Shown here one piece after another: positions 7,039 through 15,986 of a stretch of DNA of 64,000 nucleotides. The translations under genes and the position numbers were made by a program. Position 1 is the first letter of the stretch. The number at the start of each line of letters is the position of its first letter. This stretch comes from an uncultured Prevotellaceae bacterium (lineage in GTDB: Bacteria > Bacteroidota > Bacteroidia > Bacteroidales > Bacteroidaceae): positions 1 through 64,000 of the forward strand of contig ONNV01000011.1 in the NCBI GenBank assembly GCA_900319225.1, in the 5' to 3' direction. The notes under the pieces are model-generated. The model worked only from the letters and a program-made list of their open reading frames with translations, was not told the origin of the DNA and ran no database searches.

Positions 7039-8898
7039 TTACGGCCCGACCATTACCTCCTCAACTCCGTCAATGGTCGTAATGTTTGATATTGTCTCCT
7101 TAAGTTCATCGGCAGAATGGACAGAGAAATCAATGCTACAGCGGACAATGTTATCAGTAGTCTCGGTGCAGAGACGGCTCATGGAGAGTTGGTGATTATC
7201 AACAATGCAGGTTATTATCTCCTTAAGCAGATGGTACCGGTCTATGCCGGTTATCTCAATACTTACCGGATAGAGAATATGGGCAGATGTCTTGAAATCA
7301 TCGACAGTAACAATGGTGTTACCCTTCTCGGATGCGGTACGGATGGCATCCGGACAGTTGCGGCTGTGGATGGTGATATTGCCGTCCGGGTCTTTGAATC
7401 CGATAATTTCGCCGCCTGGCATAGGGTTGCAATGAGGACATAGTGCATATTGGGGGTTGGTCTTCTTGCGCAGATAGCTGTTAATGTGCTTCTTGGCCTT
7501 GTATGAGACCACCGATGACAACCAATCCGGCGTGGGGTGTATCTGGCAGTCAGTGCCTATCTCAACACAATCACCACGCTTGAGCTGAGTTTTGACTGAG
7601 GTGAGGCGTCCGTTGATGCGGGCATACTTGGCGTGGTCACCAATCTCAGAGTGTACTGCGTAAGCAAAATCCAGAGCGGTGGCACCCTTAGGCAGTGATA
7701 TAGGCTTACTTTTGGGGGTATATGCCACAACATCCTCATTGAATAGTGAATAGCGTATGCCAAGCATCATATCATCCGGATCCTTGGCCAGCTCATTAAG
7801 GACATCGGTCAGACGCCTGAGCCACTCCTCCTTGTTGTCCAGGACACACCCATAGTAAGATTGCTCACGCATGTTCTCAGAGCTGATATGAAACTCCTCA
7901 ATGCCGCCGTAGGGATTCAGAAAACGGACATGGAGAGATTTGTATCCATTGGCCTTGGGCTGAGCCATGAAGTTGGTAAAGCTACCGCTCTGTTCATGAT
8001 ACTTGCCAGCCAGAATGGAATAGATCTTCAGCGCAGCCTCCTCCTCAGTTAACGGTTCACACTTAGACTCAAAATAGATGTCCGATGGCTCATAGACCGC
8101 ACGGATATAGTGTTTGAACGGAACGTGAAAGAAATCGCATCCCAGCTCCTGCATCTCACGCCAGATGGAGTAGGGCTTACGATAGCGGATATCCCAGCCA
8201 ATAGAATCACCAAGTTCACGCCCTACTGTATGTAGTGCATCATACATGAATGATTCTGTTGCTGTTTTGGTGCGCGCCATGTCTTCATCAATAGCCTTCT
8301 GGATGTAAGAATACTCATTTGGGTTAAGGAACCTGAATGCCAGATTCTCCAACTCAGACTTGACCTTGTAAAGACCCAGCCTGCCAGCCAGCGGAGCAAA
8401 GAAGAATTGAGTCTCAGATGCAATCTTCCACTGCTTCCGTGGAGGCAGCCCGTCAAGGGTACGCATATTGTGCAAACGATCTGAAATCTTGAGCACCAAC
8501 ACACGTACATCACCGTTTACAGAGGCCAGAATGTGCTGGAAATTATCCACCTGCTCCTTGTTGGGCTTGGTAACCGCATCGACTAGAAAAGCCACATCAG
8601 CACCGAATTTGGAGCGGATTTGCTCAATGGTGACATCGGTATCCTCAACAACATCGTGAAGTAAGGCTGCCGCAATAACGGCTGCATCATCCTGGCGCAT
8701 CTCCCTTACAACTATTAGAGCCACAGCCAGAGGGTGCAGTATATATGGAATGCCACTGTCCCTGGTCTGACTGGCATGGGCGTTACGGGCCATGATAAAG
8801 GCCTTATTTATAAGTTCTCTCTCAGCCTTTCTGAGACTGGTGGGGAGGTTCATCTTAAGCTCCTCTACCGATTTGTTGATCATTTCATTGTGTGTCAT
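7039..8898 (-). CDS. Long RelA/SpoT homologue, hydrolase-competent with degenerate synthetase
   Basis: The product is about 619 residues from the ATG at 8898; an in-frame ATG at 8922 adds 8. Domains in order are HD hydrolase, synthetase, TGS, a Cys/His-rich zinc-finger-like stretch and a C-terminal ACT. Hydrolase residues are intact: His55, His81-Asp82, Glu85-Asp86 and Asp140 in SDRLHNM. The synthetase site has lost conserved residues: where RelSeq has R-x-K-x-x-YSI-x-x-K and FD, this protein has R-Y-R-K-P-YSIWRE and FK (Lys262). It is therefore probably a (p)ppGpp hydrolase. It is divergent from the RNA at 9014. Confidence 0.88.
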   Translation of the reverse strand: MTHNEMINKSVEELKMNLPTSLRKAERELINKAFIMARNAHASQTRDSGIPYILHPLAVALIVVREMRQDDAAVIAAALLHDVVEDTDVTIEQIRSKFGADVAFLVDAVTKPNKEQVDNFQHILASVNGDVRVLVLKISDRLHNMRTLDGLPPRKQWKIASETQFFFAPLAGRLGLYKVKSELENLAFRFLNPNEYSYIQKAIDEDMARTKTATESFMYDALHTVGRELGDSIGWDIRYRKPYSIWREMQELGCDFFHVPFKHYIRAVYEPSDIYFESKCEPLTEEEAALKIYSILAGKYHEQSGSFTNFMAQPKANGYKSLHVRFLNPYGGIEEFHISSENMREQSYYGCVLDNKEEWLRRLTDVLNELAKDPDDMMLGIRYSLFNEDVVAYTPKSKPISLPKGATALDFAYAVHSEIGDHAKYARINGRLTSVKTQLKRGDCVEIGTDCQIHPTPDWLSSVVSYKAKKHINSYLRKKTNPQYALCPHCNPMPGGEIIGFKDPDGNITIHSRNCPDAIRTASEKGNTIVTVDDFKTSAHILYPVSIEITGIDRYHLLKEIITCIVDNHQLSMSRLCTETTDNIVRCSIDFSVHSADELKETISNITTIDGVEEVMVGP

Positions 8899-9000
8899 AA
8901 CAGTTCTTTCTCTAATAATCATTCATATAATATAAGAGTAAAGAGTTTTGCAAAAACTATCGTTTAGTTAATAAATAGTTTGAGATATCTGTTTTTTAAA

Positions 9001-9008
9001 TATATTTG
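9001..9008 (+). promoter_or_regulatory. -7 box of the structured RNA gene
   Basis: TATATTTG is an exact match to TAnnTTTG, with TTTG at 8979-8982 as the -33 element, 18 bp upstream. The predicted start is near 9014. No ORF follows, so the promoter serves the non-coding RNA. Confidence 0.7.
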
Positions 9009-9013
9009 CAAAT

Positions 9014-9316
9014 GTCATTCCGGATTGCCGATAGGGTGGTATATCCTTTTGACAAGACATATTGAAAAGCGTCACTAACGCTTTGTCTTAGGATGTTCGG
9101 AACGTAGGAACTTCTTGAATAGCCAGCCCAAGACAGATGTGATAGTGTCAGCGCGGGGTAATCCTATCCCGGAGTGTGCCATTAGGGTAAATAATCCTTT
9201 TGGCACACATAGCCGGGGAACAGATACAACGTGGGCTGTCATTGTTACTGCAGGCTGGTAAGGTTTCCTACGACCTCGAACAACTGCAAAGTAACGGTGA
9301 GTTGCCCACGTTTTTT
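9014..9316 (+). ncRNA. Unassigned structured RNA, about 300 nt
   Basis: This gene-free stretch has its own promoter and ends in the stem AACGTGGGC (9228-9236)/GCCCACGTT (9304-9312) plus a T run. Nested stems include GTTACT/AGTAAC inside that hairpin, GTGTGCCA/TGGCACAC around 9174-9208, and AAGCG/CGCTT near 9067-9083. I could not match it to tmRNA, RNase P, SRP or a riboswitch class. Candidates are a Bacteroidetes 6S-type RNA or another lineage-specific RNA. Two internal segments (9031-9060 and 9181-9210) are similar. Confidence 0.6.
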
Positions 9317-9817
9317 GTATGTCTTCTAGCCTAATTATTTATGAGGTGTTCTGGGTATCTGCACCATGAGAGTTTTTGGCTATAACCGAATGCTACTATT
9401 TATTGAGGATTTCTACTGATGCATTAATTATTATTTAAGTTGGCTCTTTGACATTTGGTTTTGAATGAGTGGTTGTGGTTTTATTGGAATTTGTTCGTAC
9501 AGTTGAAATCTCTTATGCGGTAGTCTCTTTTTACTTGTCATCAAGCCTAAGGAAAAGCTGCTTTGATATGAAACTTGTCACTTGGGTGAACACATTCTTG
9601 CCTTCATTCATAATCAGTGGGATAAAGCCCACGAAATTCCAAACTCATTCCAAATCGAAGTTATAAAAGAACGCTTTAAAAAATATTATTAATTAGTTAC
9701 AAGCGTTGATGCGTCGCTTAAAGCATCACCAGTAATTTATATCATCAATCTATTGGCAATAAGGTTAATAGAAGTATAATGATGGCGCCGAATTGGTTTG
9801 ATTATTAATCACAAGAA
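9317..9817. other. AT-rich junction between core genome and island
   Basis: About 500 bp without an intact gene. It holds a short decayed-looking reading frame at 9570-9695 and then AT-rich sequence up to the sigma factor start. I see no TAnnTTTG box close to 9818, so the island's first promoter may be recognised by its own sigma factor. Confidence 0.5.
9570..9695 (+). pseudogene. Possible decayed gene 3' fragment
   Basis: After an in-frame TGA at 9564, a 40-codon frame reads a protein-like sequence ending QIEVIKERFKKYY and a TAA stop. More in-frame codons upstream are interrupted by stops. Its composition looks more coding-like than other frames here, but no family is recognised. It may be the tail of a gene broken when the island arrived. 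Confidence 0.25.
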
Positions 9818-10453
9818 ATGATTCTATCATCTAACCCCGACATACATATTTTTATCGAGGACTTAGAAATAGCTCACGCGATACTACACAGGGATGAAGT
9901 TATAACAAAGCAATACCTGTATCAGCGGTGCTATCCTCTTTTCAAGCGATATTATGACGGTTATTATACCGACTGTGAGAGTTGCATCGAGTTCATCAAC
10001 GATATTTATGTACTAATTATGACACCTAGCAGAAAAACGGGTCGGTGTCGACTGATGAGTTACAGAGGTGAAAGCACATTGACACAATGGTTAAAAGTGG
10101 TTTGTAAGTTTTATTGTTATAGTCGGTTTGAAGTAAAATGCAAAAAACTTGATACTGAAACATTGTCTTCTTTCAATCTTGAGATAAGTAAGATGGGTGA
10201 TAGAAAATTGCATCAAGAACCATCTATAGATGGAGACTTTAGTATTTTCCATCATGACGATGTAGAAGTTGTTTTAAGGCTGATGCCAAATAAACGTTAT
10301 AGCCAACTTATCCGTCTTCGTTATGTTGAACAGAAGACTGACAAAGAAACTGCCGAAGCACTTGGCATGAACATGGACAATTATTATAATAAACATAAAC
10401 GGGCGAAAGAGATGTTTGAAAAGACGCTCAGAAAGGAGGAATATAATGGTTAA
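9818..10453 (+). CDS. ECF-like RNA polymerase sigma factor
   Basis: The 211-residue product has a region-2-like N-terminal half (helical segment around YLYQRCYPLFKRYY, then SYRGESTLTQWLKVV as in sigma region 2.3-2.4). Its region-4-like C-terminus (residues 150-205, RYSQLIRLRYVEQKTDKETAEALG) is a helix-turn-helix that would contact the -35/-33 element. It is the first gene of the island operon, and its stop overlaps the next start by 8 bp (start at 10446), the usual arrangement of a sigma/anti-sigma pair. It probably directs transcription of this operon. The target promoter cannot be fixed from one copy. Confidence 0.8.
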   Translation: MILSSNPDIHIFIEDLEIAHAILHRDEVITKQYLYQRCYPLFKRYYDGYYTDCESCIEFINDIYVLIMTPSRKTGRCRLMSYRGESTLTQWLKVVCKFYCYSRFEVKCKKLDTETLSSFNLEISKMGDRKLHQEPSIDGDFSIFHHDDVEVVLRLMPNKRYSQLIRLRYVEQKTDKETAEALGMNMDNYYNKHKRAKEMFEKTLRKEEYNG

Positions 10454-11861
10454 ACAATTGCCACATATCAGCATTGAGAAATATGCTGCTTTTCTAGACG
10501 GTAATCTGCCAGATGAAGAAATGAAACAGATAAAGGCCTTCATCGATACTGATACTGACATGCAAGCGTTTTTGGAAGCAGATAGAATAATAACGAATGG
10601 TCCTAATTGGGATGTTCCTGGGAATGAACCAATTCCATTGGATTTGGAATTAACTACTATACAGCTTCCCACACTTGATTCAGGTTTGGTTTTTGAAGAG
10701 AATAGTTATATTGATGAACTTTTCTCTTTTGATAATGATAGATTTGATGGGGAGATAGATTCTTTAATAACAGGAATCCACCAAGACAATATCTTACAAA
10801 AAAACAATATTATGGCTGATAAAACGGAATACAGAATTTATGGTGAGCATGGGGAGAATATAAAAGATTCAAATATCCTACAGCCAGACGACCATTCATG
10901 TGCTTTGCGCTCACAACAAATAATTCTACGAGATTATGGGGTAGATATACCTTTCAAAGATTTGGAACAAATATCAAAAAATGCTGGTTATTATTCTGAT
11001 AACGGCACTTACCAGGATGATATTGGTAAAGTGATAGAGATGGCTGGCGTTGGTGTTCATCAGATTGAAGGGGGAACTGTTTATGACCTAACCAATGAGT
11101 TGGCACAAGGCCACCGCATCATTGTGAGTGTTGACGCTGATGAATTATGGTATAATGACAAGCTATCTGACAAGATTACAAATTGGATAAGTGACAGGTT
11201 TGTCGTTCAAGCTGGAAACCATGCACTAATTGTGGCTGGTATTGAGGTTAATCCTGATAATCCAAATGATGTAAAAGTTGTTTTAACAGATTCGGGGTCT
11301 GGCGATTTACGTGTTGAATACTCGTTGGATCAGTTTATGGATGCATGGCAAGACTCAAATTGCTTTATGGTGGCCACCGATGTTCCAGCACCTTATCAAT
11401 ATGATGCGAACACTGGAATGGAAATTCCTTCCAATTTCGCGGTGGAACAACATTTCAATCAATATATTGCCGAACACAGCTATCAATTAAATCCCGATCT
11501 TATCAATGTTCCGTACGGTTATCAACCAGCCTTTACAGGCCATCTTGATACGATAGGTGATGTGAAATATGAGGATTTCAGAGCTAAATATGACTTGTTG
11601 CAAGGGGCAAAGTCAGATGCTATAATCCAAAGCAAAAACATGCCAGGAATGCTTACAGCATTAGTGAATGATGTAAGATCATTGTTTGGCCTTCATTCCG
11701 AACATTTGACAGATGATCACCAGCCAGATATCCATGTAAATGAGTTTAATCCCGAAGACGATACCACCGACAACAATATTCATCATTTTGATGATGGTAT
11801 TGATCATTTAGATCATTCTAATTTTGATGCAGATGTATTAGACCCCACAAGCCTTTATTAA
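10446..11861 (+). CDS. Anti-sigma-like domain fused to a papain-fold (C39-like) peptidase
   Basis: The 471-residue product starts at the ATG overlapping the sigma gene. Residues 7-50 (ISIEKYAAFLDGNLPDEE and following helix) resemble the N-terminus of anti-sigma factors. After a linker with an internal Met123, residues 140-315 look like a C39-type cysteine peptidase: Gln146 and Cys152 in QPDDHSC, His259 in GNHALIVAG and Asp282 in TDSGSGD form a plausible oxyanion Gln plus Cys-His-Asp triad. The C-terminus is acidic and His/Asp-rich. No membrane segment is visible, so it is probably cytosolic. It may hold the sigma factor and release it on signal; this is inference. Confidence 0.65.
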   Translation: MVKQLPHISIEKYAAFLDGNLPDEEMKQIKAFIDTDTDMQAFLEADRIITNGPNWDVPGNEPIPLDLELTTIQLPTLDSGLVFEENSYIDELFSFDNDRFDGEIDSLITGIHQDNILQKNNIMADKTEYRIYGEHGENIKDSNILQPDDHSCALRSQQIILRDYGVDIPFKDLEQISKNAGYYSDNGTYQDDIGKVIEMAGVGVHQIEGGTVYDLTNELAQGHRIIVSVDADELWYNDKLSDKITNWISDRFVVQAGNHALIVAGIEVNPDNPNDVKVVLTDSGSGDLRVEYSLDQFMDAWQDSNCFMVATDVPAPYQYDANTGMEIPSNFAVEQHFNQYIAEHSYQLNPDLINVPYGYQPAFTGHLDTIGDVKYEDFRAKYDLLQGAKSDAIIQSKNMPGMLTALVNDVRSLFGLHSEHLTDDHQPDIHVNEFNPEDDTTDNNIHHFDDGIDHLDHSNFDADVLDPTSLY

Positions 11862-11878
11862 TGTAAACAATCACAATT

Positions 11879-13780
11879 ATGTCAGAAATATCATACGAAA
11901 AGCTAAGCGTCGCCATGAGCGGGGTAATGCAGAAAATGCAATCTTATGTGGCAGTAAACGAGAAACTTTCACTGCCCAAACCTCATACGGAATTTGTCGC
12001 GGCGAAACACACTTTGGAAAAAGGGAAGTTAAGTGTTGCCGTTTGTGGAAAGGTAAAGAACGGTAAAAGTTCACTCATCAATGCCATTATAGGCCGTGAA
12101 TTACTTCCTGTTTGTTCAGATGTGGCAACCTCACAAGTTTTCGTTATCAATCACGCAGAAAAAGACAGTTTTTATGTAGTCTATGCTAATGGAGACAGAA
12201 AACCTATTCCAACCAAAGAAGAATTGGTTGCCTATGGTTCACAAGCAACAATTGATTCAAAGGGAGTCATGGATGCTGACAAATCCATTCTCTATATTGA
12301 AGTAAATACGCCTATAGAATTTCTTCCTAAGGGTGTATCAATCATTGACACTCCAGGCATTGGTTCAACCTATCCTCAGCACACTGCCATAACAAAACGT
12401 TATTTGAAAATGGCAGATGCCGTTTTGTTCGTCGCCAATCCTTCACCATTGGAGAAAATCGAAACGGACTTCCTTAAAGAAATAGTGGAGGTGACACCTA
12501 ACATTATGTTTGTCACAACAAAAATCGATGAAAACTGCATTGAAAGTGTCGACAGCAACATAGCCAATAACACAAAAAAGATTTCGGAATCTATTGGCGG
12601 CAAACTGTATAGACCAGTAAAGATGTTGAAGATGTCTAGCAAGATACTCTTGGAAGCCGCTCTTAGTGACAGCGAGAAGGCTTCGAGTTTCAAGTATCGG
12701 CATTCAAATTTTCAAGAGGTAAAAGAAGAATTGTTGAATACTGTTTATCTTACAAGAGGGTATTATCAGGTTGGATACGCTTACAATGAAAGTCTGAAAT
12801 ACTATAATGCCGTTTTGCAAAGCATAGAAAAGCGATTACAAACGGCTTTGGCCGAAGGAAAGAAAGCCAATGAAATCGCCAATCAGATAGCCGAAGCAAG
12901 AGCGAGGCTGAACAGTCTTGGCCGACAAAAACAGGCAGATATTATGGCGGAAGTTGATAATCGGCTACGAGCCTTTGACCTTTCGTTCCGTCAAAAGATG
13001 CAAATGAATGGGTCGATTGTTTCCAAATATGAGTCGATAATTGATAATTTGAAATACGATGAAATTCAGCAATTTGCCGATGACCTGCCTACCAAATTAA
13101 CCGAAGACCTTCAAAATGAATGGGCGCATCTGCAAGAAACACTTGTTGGTGATATTACGAATTTGCTTGAAAACTATGTAGATGAAATCCAAACAGCACC
13201 AAGCGGAGGTTCCGATGTTGTGTTATTTAGCCCCAACGGGATCGGAGAAATGGAAAAAGCGGGATTACGCAGATACCTTTTAAATGCACGTAACGAGGCG
13301 TACATTGGTATTGGTGGTGTTGCCGCACTTGATTTCATTGGATTCACTGCTATTCCAATTATTGGGCCTTTGATCGCGTTAGGCGGAATAGGCTATACAT
13401 TATATGGATTGTTTGCTGGTAGAACAAGAGCAAAAGCCGAAGTTCTAACTCAAAACCAAAATGCTTTGAAACGGTTTGTGAGAGAAACTGTCCAGGATTT
13501 CGGCAAGCAATATATGGAAGTGTCTCTTGAAAATGGTCAATACAATTCGCTGTTAGATGGCTATAAACTGAATTTGCACAACTATGCAGATCAAGTTCTG
13601 TCAAGCACTTACGCAGCCTATTTGCAGGATGTGAAAGCTCTGGAAGAAGTCAGAGATAGCAACAAGGCTGAATCGGCAACTCTGTTGAGAGGTATCAAGG
13701 AGAAATGGGAAGGAAACAAGCCTATGCTGGCAGATGTGCGCAAACAACTTGAAGAGATTGGGCATGGATTAAAACAATGA
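11879..13780 (+). CDS. Dynamin-like GTPase with membrane hairpin
   Basis: This 633-residue bacterial dynamin-type GTPase has P-loop GKVKNGKS (57-64), a switch I Thr region near 83-85 (VATSQ), DTPG (157-160) and TKID (214-217). Long helices of likely coiled coil follow. Residues about 470-510 are a hydrophobic hairpin rich in Gly, Ala and Ile, suitable for membrane insertion like a paddle. Bacterial dynamins remodel or protect membranes, some in stress or phage defence. It starts 17 bp after the protease stop and ends 4 bp before the Hsp70 gene. Partner and target membrane are unknown. Confidence 0.85.
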   Translation: MSEISYEKLSVAMSGVMQKMQSYVAVNEKLSLPKPHTEFVAAKHTLEKGKLSVAVCGKVKNGKSSLINAIIGRELLPVCSDVATSQVFVINHAEKDSFYVVYANGDRKPIPTKEELVAYGSQATIDSKGVMDADKSILYIEVNTPIEFLPKGVSIIDTPGIGSTYPQHTAITKRYLKMADAVLFVANPSPLEKIETDFLKEIVEVTPNIMFVTTKIDENCIESVDSNIANNTKKISESIGGKLYRPVKMLKMSSKILLEAALSDSEKASSFKYRHSNFQEVKEELLNTVYLTRGYYQVGYAYNESLKYYNAVLQSIEKRLQTALAEGKKANEIANQIAEARARLNSLGRQKQADIMAEVDNRLRAFDLSFRQKMQMNGSIVSKYESIIDNLKYDEIQQFADDLPTKLTEDLQNEWAHLQETLVGDITNLLENYVDEIQTAPSGGSDVVLFSPNGIGEMEKAGLRRYLLNARNEAYIGIGGVAALDFIGFTAIPIIGPLIALGGIGYTLYGLFAGRTRAKAEVLTQNQNALKRFVRETVQDFGKQYMEVSLENGQYNSLLDGYKLNLHNYADQVLSSTYAAYLQDVKALEEVRDSNKAESATLLRGIKEKWEGNKPMLADVRKQLEEIGHGLKQ

Positions 13781-13784
13781 TGAC

Positions 13785-15053
13785 ATGGCAACTTTAGGTA
13801 TAGATTTCGGTTCGTCTTATAGCACCGTTTCATGGATTAATCCCAAAAGCGGCAAGCCGGAGGCGGTAAAGTTTAACGGAGATGGCTCCGTAAAATTACC
13901 TTCGGCTATGCTTGCTACTGAAGATGGCTTTATGTTGGGATTTCAGGCAGCAAGTTACCTGGATGAAGTTTCCAAGCTCCCGTTTGAGCAACGCATGGAA
14001 ATGATGGCTAATTTTATTCCGAGTTTGAAAAGAGCTTTGGACCCAAAAATGAGAGAGTCCTATTATGGGAAGGACTATACCCATTTGGATTTATTGAAAA
14101 TTTTCTATCGTAATCTCATAGCAAGAGCCAAGGAACATTGTGGATCGGATTATGTGATAGACCATATTGTTTTTTCTCATCCGGTAGACTATACCCAAGC
14201 GAAAGTGCAGATGATGAAGAAAGCTTTTGAAGAAATTGGCTATCTTAATATTAGTACCTTAGTAGAGCCTGAGGCAGCAGTGAAAGGTTTCGGCTTAGAG
14301 CAAAAAATCAATGATGGAGAAGGCATTCTCGTTTTTGATTTTGGAGGTGGCACCATAGATGTTGCTTTTGTCAAAAACCAATATGGAGAGTTGAAAGTTG
14401 TTACTCAACCCAAGGGAAATAGTAAATGCGGAGGCCAGGATATTGATTACTTGCTATATGAGGATTTAAGAAAAAAGATTCAAAAGCAATATGACTTTGA
14501 TATATCCCAAAATGGCGTTATCATCGACCACACAATATTATCTAGTTGCAGACGGCTAAAAGAAAAATTCAGTGGCGATAATGACGCATACGACACATTG
14601 ATGATGTTACATTTGGATGGGAAACTTCAGACATACAAGTATCGTTTGAGCCGTGATGCTTTCAACACCATTATTTCTACCAAAGTTTATGAGGCGATAA
14701 ATGTTGCTAAAGCTGTCGTTGATGAGATTAATAACAAACTGTATCACATTGATAAAGTCTTACTAATTGGTGGCAGCTCTGAGTTGACTTTAGTCAAAGA
14801 GTTATTGTCAGAAGTGGTCGGTAATGCTCCGATTGAAAAATTCGGCGAGAAAGACATTGCTGTAGCTTTGGGTTGTTTGTCTGATTACACACATATACAA
14901 CAGGATGAAATACAGATTCTTGATATAGAAGAGAATGTTGAATTTGCCTTGAACGAAGAAAGCGCAATAAAAGAGCGAAGCGTTGGTGTAATACATCGCG
15001 GGCTATCTGAAATACAAGAAAAATATAAAAGATCAAAACAATTAAAAACGTAA
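13785..15053 (+). CDS. Hsp70-family ATPase domain protein without substrate-binding domain
   Basis: This 422-residue actin/Hsp70-fold protein has phosphate-1 motif GIDFGSSYSTVSW (5-17), phosphate-2 motif FDFGGGTID (184-192) and adenosine motif LLIGGSSEL (327-335). DnaK proteins are about 600 residues; here the C-terminal substrate-binding domain is missing and replaced by about 50 charged residues ending in Lys. It would hydrolyse ATP and switch conformation rather than act as a full chaperone. Its nucleotide exchange partner may be the GrpE-like protein at 20441. Gaps to neighbours are 4-5 bp, so it is part of the operon. Confidence 0.85.
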   Translation: MATLGIDFGSSYSTVSWINPKSGKPEAVKFNGDGSVKLPSAMLATEDGFMLGFQAASYLDEVSKLPFEQRMEMMANFIPSLKRALDPKMRESYYGKDYTHLDLLKIFYRNLIARAKEHCGSDYVIDHIVFSHPVDYTQAKVQMMKKAFEEIGYLNISTLVEPEAAVKGFGLEQKINDGEGILVFDFGGGTIDVAFVKNQYGELKVVTQPKGNSKCGGQDIDYLLYEDLRKKIQKQYDFDISQNGVIIDHTILSSCRRLKEKFSGDNDAYDTLMMLHLDGKLQTYKYRLSRDAFNTIISTKVYEAINVAKAVVDEINNKLYHIDKVLLIGGSSELTLVKELLSEVVGNAPIEKFGEKDIAVALGCLSDYTHIQQDEIQILDIEENVEFALNEESAIKERSVGVIHRGLSEIQEKYKRSKQLKT

Positions 15054-15058
15054 TAGCT

Positions 15059-15985
15059 ATGGATATTTTAATGATAGGGCACAGCCGTTCTGGTAAAACC
15101 AGTTACATGGCAGGATTATACAAAGAATTTGGCAACAAAGAAAGAGGTATCGGCATTTGGACTTCTGATTCTTCTAAACAGAGCAAATTAAAAAGGATAG
15201 CGGACAATATCTCTCGTGGTATATACCCGACTGGTACAGACATAGCCTCTGAATATGATTTTTGGCTGCAAATTGATAACAGATTGGTAATTCCCTTTAA
15301 TTGGTATGATTATCGTGGCGGTGCATTGTCTGAAAGCTCAAAGACTTCACGGGATGCGCAAAAACTAATTGAAAAAATCGAAAATGCAGATGCACTAATA
15401 GTGTTCCTTGATGGTGAAAAAATTGTCAAAGACACTGATGAAGATGCAGAAGATGATTATGAGATTCTTTTGTGGGCAATTCAAAAGGCAGTTTCTCGGA
15501 AGCATTTGGGCTCTGGCCATTATTTCCCCATTTCATTTGTCATTACAAAAGGAGATTTGTATTCGGACTATTCGCCACTATATGATTCAGATGGCTTAGA
15601 GTATTTTACTCCATTCTTTAAGACTATTAGAGATGGTAATACGGTTGCCGGAATGATTTCAATATGTGAAGTGGCTAAGACAGGCGTATATAATGTATTT
15701 GCTCCGTTGCTTTTTTCACTATACTATGGAATGCCTGAATACAAAGGCAAACGTATGGATGCTATTAACAAAGAAATTGATTATTATAATACACTTTACC
15801 CCAATATTCTTGACGATATTTTGACAACTATTTTTGGAGGAACTTCAGATAGAGAATTGGCTAGAAAGAGTTTACAAAAAATTGAAGAAGAAAAACAGAA
15901 CCTAGAGTATTTAGAATCCATGAGCAAAGACATGTGGGATGCACTGAATTCTTTGGCAGATAATAATCATATTATTAAATTCTAA
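15059..15985 (+). CDS. Small P-loop GTPase, type A of the island
   Basis: The 308-residue protein has P-loop GHSRSGKT (7-14), a G3-like DYRG (84-87) and a G4-like TKGD (163-166). The first 240 residues are the GTPase fold, and the C-terminus from about 265 is a charged helix (coiled coil). It resembles the Double-GTPase type families that I recall from bacterial conflict operons; that assignment is from memory and untested. It shares the WPSG/YPTG and D-x-x-GG layout with the gene at 16670, so the two are distant paralogues. It is cytosolic, with no membrane segment. Confidence 0.7.
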   Translation: MDILMIGHSRSGKTSYMAGLYKEFGNKERGIGIWTSDSSKQSKLKRIADNISRGIYPTGTDIASEYDFWLQIDNRLVIPFNWYDYRGGALSESSKTSRDAQKLIEKIENADALIVFLDGEKIVKDTDEDAEDDYEILLWAIQKAVSRKHLGSGHYFPISFVITKGDLYSDYSPLYDSDGLEYFTPFFKTIRDGNTVAGMISICEVAKTGVYNVFAPLLFSLYYGMPEYKGKRMDAINKEIDYYNTLYPNILDDILTTIFGGTSDRELARKSLQKIEEEKQNLEYLESMSKDMWDALNSLADNNHIIKF

Positions 15986-15986
15986 A

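Noticed and set aside
9014-9316. Calling the structured RNA tmRNA, RNase P RNA or SRP RNA
   Set aside because: No tRNA-like ends or tag frame, no RNase P conserved core words and no SRP GGAAGG-type tip were seen.
9469-9666. 65-residue open frame on the plus strand before the sigma factor
   Set aside because: Composition is not coding-like and another frame (9570-9695) looks more plausible; no start signal supports it.
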